A stretch of 64,000 nucleotides of DNA from Pseudomonadota bacterium (GCA_027365475.1 DAHXNI010000007.1:1-64000), one strand, 5' to 3'; numbered from the stretch's first letter, positions 1-9,516 are shown. Notes: a model not told the origin generated them from the letters alone. Program-made: numbers and translations.

Positions 1-94
1 CTTCGGGCCATGACTGCCGGTTTGAGGCCCATCCCAAGCGTGGTCTGGATCATCGTCCGCTCTTCAATATTCAACGTGTATAGCGTTTTCCCAT
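1..94 (-). pseudogene. IS30-like transposase start, frameshifted, cut by window edge
   Basis: Read on the minus strand from an ATG at 94, the sequence gives MGKRYTR and then a stop. One frame over it continues as LNIEERTMIQTTLGMGLKP. Together these resemble the helix-turn-helix start of IS30-family transposases (consensus roughly KRYTHLNIEER). A single-base deletion after the seventh codon would explain the break. The rest lies outside the window. The family call rests on about 30 residues only. Confidence 0.42.
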
Positions 95-99
95 GCAAC

Positions 100-225
100 A
101 GGATCTCCTACAAAATGTTGCACTTGGTTTTTGAGCGCGCCGACCGTAATCGTCAGTCTCTGTTCCGTCGCGAAGGTCTGCAACTCGCGCTTCCACAGAT
201 TCTCGGTTGATCGTAGAGGATCGCA
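100..225 (-). pseudogene. Relic of a DDE transposase C-terminal part (ISAzo13-like)
   Basis: The minus-strand reading NLWKRELQTFATEQRLTITV resembles the segment just before the conserved HFPPGTSKWNKIEH block of ISAzo13-type transposases; the copy at 28.6-29.3 kb has RLWKLALQELATQ at that place. Similarity stops abruptly after TITV, where the IS30-like material begins, so this looks like a fragment left when another element inserted. No intact frame. Assignment is tentative. Confidence 0.3.
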
Positions 226-429
226 TGGGGTTTCTCGCTGAGTGCGCCTGTTACAATAAGAGGACTCAAGTCGACTGCGGCGCACGGTTGACCGCGACCG
301 TGGATTCCCGCTTTCCGGCTGCTCGCTGGAGGCATCGTCGTTGTTGTCAGTGCATGCGTTTCAATCGGGATTCCCCGGCGACTGGCGTACCCGGCAATCG
401 GAGCCACGGGACGCAAGGGGCGCACACCT

Positions 430-3400
430 ATGACCCGCTTCCCGCCTCTCCTCTCGGATACGGAGATTCCCTACCCCGTGCACGTCTATTCCGAGGCGGA
501 TATCCGACGCTGGATCGGCAGTGCAAATCTTGCGAAGGGCTTCGGTTATCTTCCGGCCATCACGAAGTTGCGGATCTCCCCCACGGCCCTCCACGCCTTC
601 GTGCGCGGGCGGGCACCCCGTCCGTATCAGGTCGAAATTCTGTTCAAGGGCGACCGGATCGTGGATTTCTGCTCCTGCCCCCTGGGGGGCTACTGCAAAC
701 ATGTCGCCGCCGTCCTGATTGCAGCCTGTCAACGGCAAACCCAGCACGCTATCGGGTTCCCGGCAGCCCCTTTGCCCGACGCTGCAAAGCGGAGGCGGAG
801 CCCGGTGACCCACTGGTGGCTGGATCACCTGCGTGCGAGCGTCGCCCGGCAGGAAGACGAACAGGCGAAGACCACGCTCAAACCAAGCCCCGAAATGCTC
901 GTGTGGGAGCTCGGAGGAAATCTCGAACAGGGAGTCCAAATCTTCTGTTACAAGGGTCGCCGGGATCGCCTGGGACGACTGGCGGGCAGGAAGGCCATCC
1001 GCTGGAACAACTTCGAACGTGCCCTGCAAAAGCCGCCACGCTTTGTCAACGTGGACGATCAAACGGTTCTCATGATGCTCTGGCTGCAAAAGGGACGCCA
1101 CAACACAGGCGAGTTGCGACTGCAGGGCGCGGCGGCCGATGAGTCCCTGCGCCGGCTGCTCGCGACCGGGCGCTGCTATGCGGGAGAGGCGCACGGCGAC
1201 CCCTACGAGAGGACCTTTCCGGATGCTCCGTTGCACCTCGGAGCAACCCGATCGGGACACATCGTCTGGCAGACGAATCCGGATGGGTCGCAATGCCCGG
1301 AAATCCTGACCGATCCGCCGAGCCAGCGGATTCTGCCGCTTGCATCGCCCTGGTATGTGGATCGTGCAAGCGGAGAGGCGGGCCCCCTTGAGATCGACTG
1401 CCCGCCCTTCCTTCTGGCCCCACTCCTCGCGGCGCCACCCCTGTCTCGTGCGGATCAGGAACAGGTTTTAGCCATTGCCGGTCGATACGCCCCGCATTTG
1501 CGCCTGCCGGCCGTCGAGGCCACGGCCATCACGATCGAGGTCGCGCCCAGTCCAGTCCTGACCCTTCAAACCCGTGAGGTGCAGAGCTGGGCGGCGCATC
1601 GCGACTATCCCAGAGAGAGCAATGGGGGCGCCTACGATCTCGCGGAACTCGCCTTTCAGTACGGACCCGTGCGCGTCAAATGGGGCAAGACGGACGAGTT
1701 CGTGATCACCAAAGGTGGGAAGTTCTTCAGGGTTGAGCGACGACCCGCGGACGAGGAGGCGTTTGGGGAACGTCTGGCCACCACCGGCCTCGCCCGTCTG
1801 GCCTGCGAACACTTTGCGCCCCGGAGTGCGGTACCGGAGGGCGCGTTGGGGCTCGCCCGCCAATCCGAGTGGCCGGGCTGGATGCTCGAGCATCTCCCGC
1901 GTCTCAAATCAGAAGGGTGGACAGTGGAGTATCCCCAGGGTTTTCGGCACGAGATGTTGCCCATCGAGAGCTGGGATCTCGCGATCGAGGATGGAGGAGC
2001 GGAGGGTTTTGCGCTGGACATGGGGATTCTGGTGGAGGGCGAGCGTCTGGCTCTCGCGCCCCTCATCACGCCGCTTTTCGAGCAGGATGCCCGCTGGCTC
2101 AGCCCGGGCGGTCTCGAAACCATCGGCGAGGGCGAGATCTTTCCGCTTAGGCTGCCCGATGGCCGTCATGCCGGGCTCACCGCATCGCGCATCAAACCGA
2201 TCGTCAGGCTTTTGATCGATCTCTTCGACGCTCCGGGCGGATCCATGCGCCTGTCCCGGCTCGACGCCCCACGCCTCGCCGAGCTCGCGGATCTTCCGGG
2301 TTGGGACGTGAGTGGCGCGGAGCGGGCGCGAGCGGCGGCCGAACGACTGCTCGCGGTCACCCGCCTGCCTCCAGTCGACCCGCCGCCCGGACTGGCGCTC
2401 GCGTTACGCCCCTACCAGTGCGAGGGACTCTCCTGGCTGCAAAGCCTGCGCGCGGCCGGGCTCGGAGGCATCCTGGCCGATGACATGGGGCTCGGGAAAA
2501 CGGCGCAGACCCTGGCCCATCTGCTCGTCGAGAAACAGGCCGGACGCCTGGATCGCCCGGCGCTGATCGTCCTGCCCACTTCGCTCTTGTACAACTGGCG
2601 GCAGGAAGCGGCGCGCTTCACGCCCACGCTCAGACTCCTCACACTGCAGGGCCGGGGTCGCATGGAGCGCTTCGCAGACATTCCCGGACACGATGTGATC
2701 CTCACCACCTACCCCCTGCTCTGGCGGGATCACGAGGCGCTCGCAAAAATCCAGTATCACCTGCTCGTACTCGATGAGGCACAGTTTGTGAAGAACGCGC
2801 GCAGCCAGGCTGCTGAAATCATCCGCACACTCGATACCCGCCATCGGCTGTGCCTGACCGGCACACCGCTCGAGAACCACCTGGGCGAACTCTGGGCGCA
2901 GTTCGACTTCCTGACCCCGGGGTTTCTAGGGAGCGCAGAGGATTTCACCCGTCGCTGGCGCACCCCCATCGAAAAGCACGGCGATGGACTCCGCGCAGGG
3001 CTTCTGGCGCGCCGCCTCAAACCCCTGATACTCAGGCGGCGCAAGGAAATGGTCGCCCGGGAACTGCCGCCCAAGACCACGATGCTGCGCGAAGTGATGC
3101 TGGAAGGTGCGCAACGGGATCTCTACGAGGCGGTTCGGAGCGCCATGGACGAAAAGGTGCGCGCGGCGGTGGCGCGGCAGGGCTTCCGGCGCAGCCAGAT
3201 CGTCATTCTCGATGCCCTGCTGAAGCTCCGCCAGGTCTGCTGCGATCCCCGCCTGCTGCCTTCGGCTGCGGCCCGGCGGGTCCGAATCAGCGCCAAACTG
3301 GATCTGCTCATGGATCTTCTGCCGGGACTGGTCGAGGACGGGCGGCGGATTCTTTTGTTTTCGCAGTTCACGACCATGCTCGGGCTGATCGGTGAGACTC

Positions 3401-3846
3401 TGGACCATGCGCATCTTCCTTATCTTGTGCTGACCGGCGACACCCGCGATCGTGAAACGCCCATCCGGGACTTCCAGTCGGGGGCAGTCCCGATCTTTCT
3501 GATCAGTCTCAAGGCCGGAGGCGTGGGACTCAATCTCACCGCAGCGGATACCGTCATTCACTACGATCCCTGGTGGAATCCAGCCGTCGAGAATCAGGCC
3601 ACCGACCGGGCCCACCGGATTGGCCAAGACAAACCGGTCTTTGTCTACAAGCTCATCGTCTCGGGCAGCATCGAAGAGCGGATGCTGGCCTTGCAGGAGA
3701 AGAAAGCGGCTCTCGCGGCCAGCATCCTCGGCGCAAAAGGGATGGACCGCGCGGTGTTTTCCGAAAGCGATCTTGCAGCCTTGCTGGCTCCTCTGCCCCC
3801 GGTCAATGACCACGCGAATGGGAAACGGAGACACGGGAGTCCATAA
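430..3846 (+). CDS. SNF2-family DNA-dependent ATPase with N-terminal SWIM zinc finger
   Basis: 1138 aa. A SWIM zinc-binding motif CSCPLGGYCKH (Cys81, Cys83, Cys89, His91) lies near the N-terminus. The C-terminal third is a complete SNF2/Swi2 motor: motif I DDMGLGKT near residue 685, motif II DEAQ near 783, motif III LTGTPLEN, and the helicase C lobe with GGVGLNLTAAD and ENQATDRAHRIGQ. Such proteins translocate on duplex DNA and remodel bound proteins such as RNA polymerase; the SWIM domain probably binds DNA or protein. AAGGGG lies upstream of the ATG. The gene stands alone with no operon partner. Family is certain, cellular role unknown. Confidence 0.93.
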   Translation: MTRFPPLLSDTEIPYPVHVYSEADIRRWIGSANLAKGFGYLPAITKLRISPTALHAFVRGRAPRPYQVEILFKGDRIVDFCSCPLGGYCKHVAAVLIAACQRQTQHAIGFPAAPLPDAAKRRRSPVTHWWLDHLRASVARQEDEQAKTTLKPSPEMLVWELGGNLEQGVQIFCYKGRRDRLGRLAGRKAIRWNNFERALQKPPRFVNVDDQTVLMMLWLQKGRHNTGELRLQGAAADESLRRLLATGRCYAGEAHGDPYERTFPDAPLHLGATRSGHIVWQTNPDGSQCPEILTDPPSQRILPLASPWYVDRASGEAGPLEIDCPPFLLAPLLAAPPLSRADQEQVLAIAGRYAPHLRLPAVEATAITIEVAPSPVLTLQTREVQSWAAHRDYPRESNGGAYDLAELAFQYGPVRVKWGKTDEFVITKGGKFFRVERRPADEEAFGERLATTGLARLACEHFAPRSAVPEGALGLARQSEWPGWMLEHLPRLKSEGWTVEYPQGFRHEMLPIESWDLAIEDGGAEGFALDMGILVEGERLALAPLITPLFEQDARWLSPGGLETIGEGEIFPLRLPDGRHAGLTASRIKPIVRLLIDLFDAPGGSMRLSRLDAPRLAELADLPGWDVSGAERARAAAERLLAVTRLPPVDPPPGLALALRPYQCEGLSWLQSLRAAGLGGILADDMGLGKTAQTLAHLLVEKQAGRLDRPALIVLPTSLLYNWRQEAARFTPTLRLLTLQGRGRMERFADIPGHDVILTTYPLLWRDHEALAKIQYHLLVLDEAQFVKNARSQAAEIIRTLDTRHRLCLTGTPLENHLGELWAQFDFLTPGFLGSAEDFTRRWRTPIEKHGDGLRAGLLARRLKPLILRRRKEMVARELPPKTTMLREVMLEGAQRDLYEAVRSAMDEKVRAAVARQGFRRSQIVILDALLKLRQVCCDPRLLPSAAARRVRISAKLDLLMDLLPGLVEDGRRILLFSQFTTMLGLIGETLDHAHLPYLVLTGDTRDRETPIRDFQSGAVPIFLISLKAGGVGLNLTAADTVIHYDPWWNPAVENQATDRAHRIGQDKPVFVYKLIVSGSIEERMLALQEKKAALAASILGAKGMDRAVFSESDLAALLAPLPPVNDHANGKRRHGSP

Positions 3847-4220
3847 CACGCGACTCCAACCGAAGGCTGGATGGCGGGCATCACCGGATGTGAGAACGGG
3901 GAGGTGGTCAAAAAGATAGCATTGTATTCATACGAGGCAAGCACCGGTACCGTTGGCAGCGGACCGGTCTTCCAGTTCGACGCACGCGTCGTTCAGCCCG
4001 CCACCTTGGTTTGATGGATGGATGGCCGCGACCGGCAACTCGGCTCCACCCCTCGGGAAAACGAGCGCCACGGTCTTCCCTTGAGCCCTCCGAGGACTCT
4101 TCCCTCCACGAGTTGGAACCCGACTTGAAAGACCTTACGATAGGGGTTGAGAACTCGGTTTCCCCACGCGGTTCCGAAATGGCTTTCGGTGCCTCCCGTT
4201 CATCTCCTGGAGATTCCCCC
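3847..4220. other. Intergenic region between helicase and carboxypeptidase
   Basis: About 370 bases without a convincing gene. An open frame runs from 4011 into the downstream peptidase, but its first 70 codons have no protein-like pattern and precede a clear signal peptide, so I treat it as non-coding. It probably holds the peptidase promoter; I saw no strong -35/-10 pair. Confidence 0.5.
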
Positions 4221-5747
4221 ATGCCCAAACGCTATCGTGTCCTGGCCTTTGTCCTTCTCAGTCTCGCCCCAGTCATCGCCTTTGCTGCCCCGAAACCCCC
4301 GCCACCGCCCAAACCACCGATCCATGCCCGCAAATCGGTGAGCCACGGCACGGTCGTGGTCAACGGCCAGCGGATCCGCTATACCGCAACCGCGGGAACG
4401 ATCATTCTTAAAAACAAAAAAAATCAGCCCACGGCGAGCATGTTCTACGTCGCCTATACCAAGGATGGGGTGCACAATCCCTCCCGTCGTCCGGTCACGT
4501 TCGTCTATAACGGTGGCCCGGGTTCCTCGACCGTCTGGCTCCTCATGGGTGGTCTCGGCGCGGTCCGGGCGGTTACGACCAACGCGCATCCCACGCCTCC
4601 GCCTCCCTACCGGGTAATCGACAGCACGACGAGCCTTTTGCCCGTCACCGATCTCGTCTTCATCGACGCGGTCGGAACCGGCTACAGCCGGGTCGTGGGT
4701 GTTGGAAAAAACAAGGACTTCTGGGGCGTTGACGCGGATGTCCGCTCCTTTGGCCAGTTCATCCGGCGTTATATCAGCGAGAATGATCGCTGGAACTCCC
4801 CGAAATTTCTGCTCGGGGAAAGCTACGGCACCACCCGCTCGGCCAACCTGGTCGACTATCTCCAGAGTCAGGGCATCGCCTGTAACGGCGTGATCCTCCT
4901 GTCCTCAATCCTGAACTACGGGGATTCCTGGCCGGGTACCGACGTCCGCTACGTGACCTACCTGCCCTCCTACACCGCAGTCGCCTGGTACCATCACGCA
5001 CTCCCGGTCGAACCCAAGCATCTCGCGCCTCTCATCCAGAAGGTCGAGCACTTTGCCCGGACCGCGTACGCCTACGCGCTCTTCCAGGGCAGCCGTTTGA
5101 GTCCCGCGCGCATGAACGCCGTGCTCGCAAAACTGCACGACTACACGGGACTGAGCGTCCGCTTTCTCCGCTCCGTCCACCTCCGTGTCACCCCGAGCCG
5201 CTTCCGGGCCGAGCTTCTGCGTTCTGAGGGTCACGAACGGTTCGTGGGCCGTCTTGATGCCCGCTTCGAGGGCACGAACCGCGACGGCGCCGAAGAGTTC
5301 CCGGACTATGGCGCGCTCATGGCCGCCATCTCACCAGCCTATACGGCCGCCTTCAACGGCTATGTGCGTGAAAGGCTGCACTACGTGAGCCACCGCCCCT
5401 ACCGGATCATGAATGGCCAAGTGATCCAGAAGTGGAACTGGAATCATCCCTTCCCGGGCAGCGCCTACCCCTGGCCCCTGCCGGATGTGGCTCCCAATCT
5501 GGCCGATGCACTGCGCAAGAACCCCCATCTCTGGATCTTCTCGGGCAACGGCTACTTCGACCTCGCCACGCCCTTCTACAAAACGGAGTACGACTTTGCG
5601 CACATGAAGCTCACGGCCTCTCTCCTCAAGCACGTCTCGTTTCACTTCTACCATTCCGGCCACATGCTCTATGTCCATCCAGCGACGCTCGTCCATCTCG
5701 ACCGGAATCTCATGAGCTTTTACCACTTCGTTCTGGCCCATCGCTGA
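4221..5747 (+). CDS. Secreted serine carboxypeptidase-like protein (peptidase S10 family)
   Basis: 508 aa from ATG 4221, chosen because GGAG lies upstream and the product begins with a clean signal peptide (MPKRYRVLAFVLLSLAPV, cleavage after AFA). A Pro/Lys-rich linker follows. S10 hallmarks in order: oxyanion-hole motif NGGPGSS near residue 97, nucleophile motif GESYG with Ser near 201, catalytic Asp in GNGYFDLATP near 447, and His in YHSGHMLYVHP near 480. The complete triad suggests an active, exported exopeptidase releasing C-terminal amino acids. An amino-acid permease lies downstream after a terminator, a plausible peptide-scavenging pairing (inference). An in-frame ATG at 4011 would add 70 unlikely residues. 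Confidence 0.9.
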   Translation: MPKRYRVLAFVLLSLAPVIAFAAPKPPPPPKPPIHARKSVSHGTVVVNGQRIRYTATAGTIILKNKKNQPTASMFYVAYTKDGVHNPSRRPVTFVYNGGPGSSTVWLLMGGLGAVRAVTTNAHPTPPPPYRVIDSTTSLLPVTDLVFIDAVGTGYSRVVGVGKNKDFWGVDADVRSFGQFIRRYISENDRWNSPKFLLGESYGTTRSANLVDYLQSQGIACNGVILLSSILNYGDSWPGTDVRYVTYLPSYTAVAWYHHALPVEPKHLAPLIQKVEHFARTAYAYALFQGSRLSPARMNAVLAKLHDYTGLSVRFLRSVHLRVTPSRFRAELLRSEGHERFVGRLDARFEGTNRDGAEEFPDYGALMAAISPAYTAAFNGYVRERLHYVSHRPYRIMNGQVIQKWNWNHPFPGSAYPWPLPDVAPNLADALRKNPHLWIFSGNGYFDLATPFYKTEYDFAHMKLTASLLKHVSFHFYHSGHMLYVHPATLVHLDRNLMSFYHFVLAHR

Positions 5748-5776
5748 ACCGGGACCGCTTGAACCCGGGTTGCAAC

Positions 5777-5804
5777 ACGCGCTCCCGCACCGGCGGGAGC
5801 GCGT
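5777..5804 (+). terminator. Strong hairpin after the carboxypeptidase gene
   Basis: Perfect 12-bp inverted repeat (ACGCGCTCCCGC and its complement) around a 4-base loop, 30 bases after the peptidase stop. No T-run follows, so it may be an imperfect intrinsic terminator or mRNA-stabilising hairpin. Confidence 0.6.
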
Positions 5805-5882
5805 CTGCAAGGCAGGCCTCCTCCCATCCCTGCCCGGAGCCCGATCCGTTAAGATAGGCCGAAATCTCAGGATGCCTGGCCC

Positions 5883-7313
5883 ATGACCTCAGCCGAACCC
5901 TCGGCCGACCGCACGCTCGACCGGAACGCCGTCGGTTTCTGGCAACTCACCTATCAGTCGATCTCGCTGATCGCCCCGGCCGGTGCCATGGCCGCCACGC
6001 TGACCGGCGCTGCGGTGTACGCGCAGGGCGCCCTGCCGCTCGCCATGCTGGCCGGCGTGATCACTGCGGGATTCATGGTCAATACCACCGTCCAGTTCGC
6101 AAAAACCATCGCATCGGCCGGCGGCTTCTACGGCTATATCGCGCATGGACTCGGCAGCCGACTGGCCATCTTTGGTGCCATGCTGTTCCTGCTCTCGTAC
6201 TTCAATATCCTGACCAATGCGCTCGTTTTCCTGGGCGGGGTCTTCGTGCCGGGTGTGGCGGCCCACTTTTTGGGGATCCACCTGCCCGGCTGGTTCTGGT
6301 GGCCGGTCGCGCTTCTCTTCTACGGCCTGATCTTGGCACTCGCCCTCCGGGGCATCCGCCCCTCGCTCAAGTATGCGGTTGCGACCGGAACCCTTGAGAT
6401 CGTCGTGCTCCTCATCCTCTCGGTACTCCTCATCGTCTCGACCCCGCACCCGATGAGCGCTGCCGTCTTCAATCCGGAGTGGGCTGCAGGCGGCCTAAGC
6501 GGGTTCACGCATGGCGTACTGATCGCAATGTTCGCGGTCTCGGGATCCTCGGCTGCGGTCTCTCTCGGCGAAGAGACACACGCACCAGAGCGGCGCATAC
6601 GTGCGGCCGTGATCGCCGCCTTTCTGTTCTCCTCTTTTCTTTTCTTCCTCATGGCCTACGCGCTCACCGTAGCCTGGGGATACCGGCAGATGGGAAGCTT
6701 CGCCCAATCCCTCGTCCCGGGCGCGATCCTGGTCGAGCACACCCTCCATAGCCCGGCGCTCGCCTGGCTCCTCATCGCACTCATCATAAATTCCCTATTG
6801 GCTGGAAGTCTGGCGCCACTGTTGAGCAGTGCCCGCATGGTCTTCGCGCTGGCCCGCGACGGTGTGGTTTTCCCGCCCGCGCTCGGCCGGCTCGATCGAC
6901 GCAACAACCCGGCCCAGGCACTCATCTGGATCACGCTCGCGGGCGCCGCACTCTCGCTCGCCACAGGATTCTGGCTGGGCCCGTTCAAGGGATTCATCGT
7001 TCTGGTCACGACGAGCAGTGTGGCGCTTTTTCTGGGACACCTCCTCGCCAACTTTGCTCTCGGCCCCTATGCCCGCAAATGCGGGCGCACACACTGGTTC
7101 TTCCATTGGGTGGCACCAGGACTCGCGAGTCTCTTCATCGCGATCGCCATGGTCGTGACGTTCATCCCGCCGAGCTTCCCTTCCGATCTCGCCCCGCTTT
7201 TCATCTTCCTCTCCCTCGCAGCGGTTTGGTTCCGGCTGCGGCGAGTCCCAGCCCAGACACTCGCCCGGGCTGGGCTCCTCAACGTGATCGACGAGGGAGC
7301 GCCCCCGATCTGA
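5883..7313 (+). CDS. APC-superfamily amino acid permease
   Basis: 476 aa. About 12 hydrophobic segments run the full length, beginning after a short polar N-terminus. The first helix reads FWQLTYQSISLIAPAGAMAA, typical of APC transporters, and GGFYGYIAHGLG resembles the conserved loop after helix 2. It probably imports amino acids by proton symport across the inner membrane; the substrate cannot be read from sequence. It stands alone between a hairpin upstream and gene relics downstream. Confidence 0.88.
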   Translation: MTSAEPSADRTLDRNAVGFWQLTYQSISLIAPAGAMAATLTGAAVYAQGALPLAMLAGVITAGFMVNTTVQFAKTIASAGGFYGYIAHGLGSRLAIFGAMLFLLSYFNILTNALVFLGGVFVPGVAAHFLGIHLPGWFWWPVALLFYGLILALALRGIRPSLKYAVATGTLEIVVLLILSVLLIVSTPHPMSAAVFNPEWAAGGLSGFTHGVLIAMFAVSGSSAAVSLGEETHAPERRIRAAVIAAFLFSSFLFFLMAYALTVAWGYRQMGSFAQSLVPGAILVEHTLHSPALAWLLIALIINSLLAGSLAPLLSSARMVFALARDGVVFPPALGRLDRRNNPAQALIWITLAGAALSLATGFWLGPFKGFIVLVTTSSVALFLGHLLANFALGPYARKCGRTHWFFHWVAPGLASLFIAIAMVVTFIPPSFPSDLAPLFIFLSLAAVWFRLRRVPAQTLARAGLLNVIDEGAPPI

Positions 7314-7356
7314 AAACGCTCCCGGACGGGCTCAGCCGCCCGGTGAATCCCACCGT

Positions 7357-7600
7357 TTAAGGCAGCGGATGGACGATCGCGTCGAGATCATCCGGGGTTC
7401 CGGAGATCCGGATCAGATGGGGATAGCGGGAACCTCCATAGTCGGGTATCGCAACCGTGCGATAAACACCCCCATCCTCGACGATCAGCTGGAGCGGACG
7501 GTGACTCCGCTCGGCCGCAACGAGTGCGCGCGAGAGGACCTCTGGGGTGAAGCCCGCCGACACGGCCACACTCCGTGCAAAGGGCACCGACCCCATGGGG
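7357..7600 (-). pseudogene. C-terminal relic of a peptidase M61 (glycyl aminopeptidase) gene
   Basis: The last ~75 codons of a minus-strand frame read FTPEVLSRALVAAERSHRPL, then LIVEDGGVYRTVAIPDYGGS and RYPHLIRISGTPDDLD, before a TAA at 7357. This matches the conserved tail of M61 aminopeptidases, where a PDZ-like domain ends in a YHGG-RYPHL-R-GTPD pattern. Upstream the frame loses similarity and runs into the promoter region of the next plus-strand gene, so the catalytic domain is gone. It is a 5'-truncated remnant with no likely function. Confidence 0.6.
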
Positions 7601-7714
7601 TCTTGTCCTTCAACCCGCCCACTTTTCCATTTGGACCGGATTCGATGGCGTAGAATAGGGCCGTACCGCTTCGGGATCTGTCCGACACGGGCAGCCCATG
7701 AACCGGAGACCCAC

Positions 7715-8152
7715 TTGAAATGCCCCAATTGCAAATCAGATCTTGTACCCACCGTACGGCACAAGCTCCAGGTCATGAGCTGCCCGTCCTGTAAAGGGAT
7801 GTGGCTCGAGCACCAGGAGCTGGATGAACTGGAAGACGAGGTTTTCGACTTCGGCGAAGATGCGAAAGGAACCCTCGTGTTCAGTTCCACACCCACAACT
7901 GCGCAGTGCCCCGAATGCAATGCCCCACTCAAGAGATTCCGTTACCGCCTCTTTGATCTCGAAATGGATTTCTGCGAGAACCAGCACGGTTACTGGCTGG
8001 ATGCGGATGAGGACACGAGAGTGCTCGAGTTGATGAAAAAAGAGGAGGCCGACACCAAGAGAAAGGTGCGCGCGGAAGACCAGTGGGCGACAACCTTGAA
8101 ACGCATGCGCAAAGGCTCATTCCTGAGCAGGGTGCGGGATCTGTTTCACTAG
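7715..8152 (+). CDS. Small zinc-ribbon protein (TFIIB-type zinc finger domain)
   Basis: 145 aa. It starts at TTG 7715, chosen because GGAG sits 7 bases upstream and the family begins directly at the first Cys pair; the longer upstream frame overlaps the M61 relic and is not protein-like. Two zinc knuckles are visible: CPNCKSDL with CPSCKGMW, and CPECNAPL followed by FCENQHGYWLD. An acidic stretch (LDELEDEVFDFGED) separates them, and the C-terminus is basic. Members are mostly uncharacterised cytosolic proteins. Confidence 0.8.
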   Translation: MKCPNCKSDLVPTVRHKLQVMSCPSCKGMWLEHQELDELEDEVFDFGEDAKGTLVFSSTPTTAQCPECNAPLKRFRYRLFDLEMDFCENQHGYWLDADEDTRVLELMKKEEADTKRKVRAEDQWATTLKRMRKGSFLSRVRDLFH

Positions 8153-8309
8153 GGTCACAGAAAGGTTCGCCTGGTAACACCTGATGGCTCATGGTTCCCC
8201 GTTTCGCTTGAGGAAGCCCCGGCACCCGACTTCCGGATGTACCATGAAAACTGTCCCTGTGTGCGGCTTCAGGCCGCGTCGTGTGGGGCGCTCTGTCGGA
8301 AAAACCGAG

Positions 8310-9113
8310 ATGACCGGATCCATGCGCACCATCATTTCTTTCCGCGGACGATGGGCCGCGTGTGCGCTGGTCGTTTCGGGATTGTGCGTGATGGCTTTTG
8401 CAAAGGCAGAAGGATCCGCCCCCAAAGCGCTGATCCTCCCGCTCCAACCCTGCCATGGGCTTTCCGAAAGCTGCCTTCCCGTGTCAAAACCTGAGGGATG
8501 GGCCCGACGTCGGAGTGACCCGCAACACCCGGCGGCACCCCTCCCGATTCAGGCGCCCGTGCATCGGCCTGCCACGGCACCTTCCAAGCAACGCCTTCAT
8601 GTTCAGCATCTCAGGCCCAACACACTCGGACTCGGCGGACTTGTGACACCCGAGAGACTCCTCTCCGCCCTCGCTTACCGTACCCGCTCCGGTCGCGGTG
8701 GAGATCTTTGCCGTTCCAAAGACTCGGCCCATCTCTGTTCCCGGGTGGTCGTCCTTGTGGACGGCAAGCGTTGGCGCCCCGATGGGATCCTCGGTTACAC
8801 GAGAGCGGCCATCCCGGCCCGCTGGATCAGCCGGGTGGATGTCATGGAAAATGCCTCTGACGTGGCTTCCCAAACGGGGCATGACACAGGAGAGGGGGAT
8901 CCGGGTATCGTAGACGTGATCCTCCACCGGCTACGCATCAGCGGTGAAGCGAGCGTATCGGCGGGAGTACTCGAAGGTGGCGGATCCTATTCCGGATCCA
9001 ACGCCGAGGACTACAACATCCTTCTCGATGCCCGCGACCGGAACGGCGATTCCTTTCTCTTCGATTTCAACTATGAGCGCTACTACGGACCCTGGTGGTA
9101 TCCCCCTCCCTGA
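8310..9113 (+). pseudogene. Truncated TonB-dependent receptor (signal peptide and plug only)
   Basis: 267 codons from ATG 8310 (ATG 8322 is equally possible). A signal peptide (CALVVSGLCVMAFAKA) is followed by a plug-domain-like stretch: SRVVVLVDGKRWRP, then ARWISRVDVMENASD and GIVDVILHRLRISGEASVSA. These parallel RVLVLVNGHRW, VRRIEILDANGG and GVVNIITRK in the full-length receptor at 36.8 kb. The frame stops just after the first barrel strands (LFDFNYERYYGPWW). With no barrel it cannot form a channel, so I call it a 3'-truncated gene. Confidence 0.6.
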
Positions 9114-9259
9114 CTGCAATCGGCGAGCAGGGGCTTTCACGGATGAGAGACTCGGTGTTTCGGTGTCATCTTGAGGTGGGGCAAGACCGCAACGCTCCCG
9201 GTACACGGCAGGAAGGCCGTCCAGTGGATCGCAGGGACGCATCGCACATCGCCAATGCC

Positions 9260-9340
9260 TGGACGATGCCTGAGCTCGCAGACATCGAATTGGACCCACC
9301 CCGCATCACCAGCAAAGGGCGCGCAGAAGACTTTTCCTGA
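9260..9340 (+). pseudogene. Relic of a VapB/Phd-type antitoxin 3' end
   Basis: The reading MPELADIELDPPRITSKGRA then EDFS, ending at TGA 9338-9340, has the short acidic/Pro-Arg tail seen at the end of many PIN-toxin antitoxins. Its stop overlaps the start of a PIN-domain fragment in the TGATG arrangement usual for such pairs. The upstream DNA-binding part is absent. Low-information sequence; identity relies on context. Confidence 0.35.
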
Positions 9341-9516
9341 TGCTCGTTCTCGATACCAACGTTGTGCCTGAACTCCGCAAGATGTGGTCTGGGTCAGCTG
9401 ATCCCCGGGTTGCAAAATGGGCGGACCGCATCAAGGCGATTCGCTTCACAGTTCGTGGACCACGAGCCATAACAGGACCAGGACCACGAACTCCAGGAAG
9501 AACGATCCCAAGGTGA
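9340..9516 (+). pseudogene. VapC-like PIN-domain toxin, N-terminal fragment
   Basis: Begins MLVLDTNVVPELRKMWSG, the classic PIN start with the first catalytic Asp in LDTN, continuing DPRVAKWADRIKAIRF. Similarity ends there, exactly where the convergent membrane-protein gene (stop at 9446) begins; the remaining codons are the complement of that gene. The later acidic residues of the active site are missing, so the nuclease is dead. With the overlapping antitoxin tail it marks a decayed type II toxin-antitoxin locus. Confidence 0.6.
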
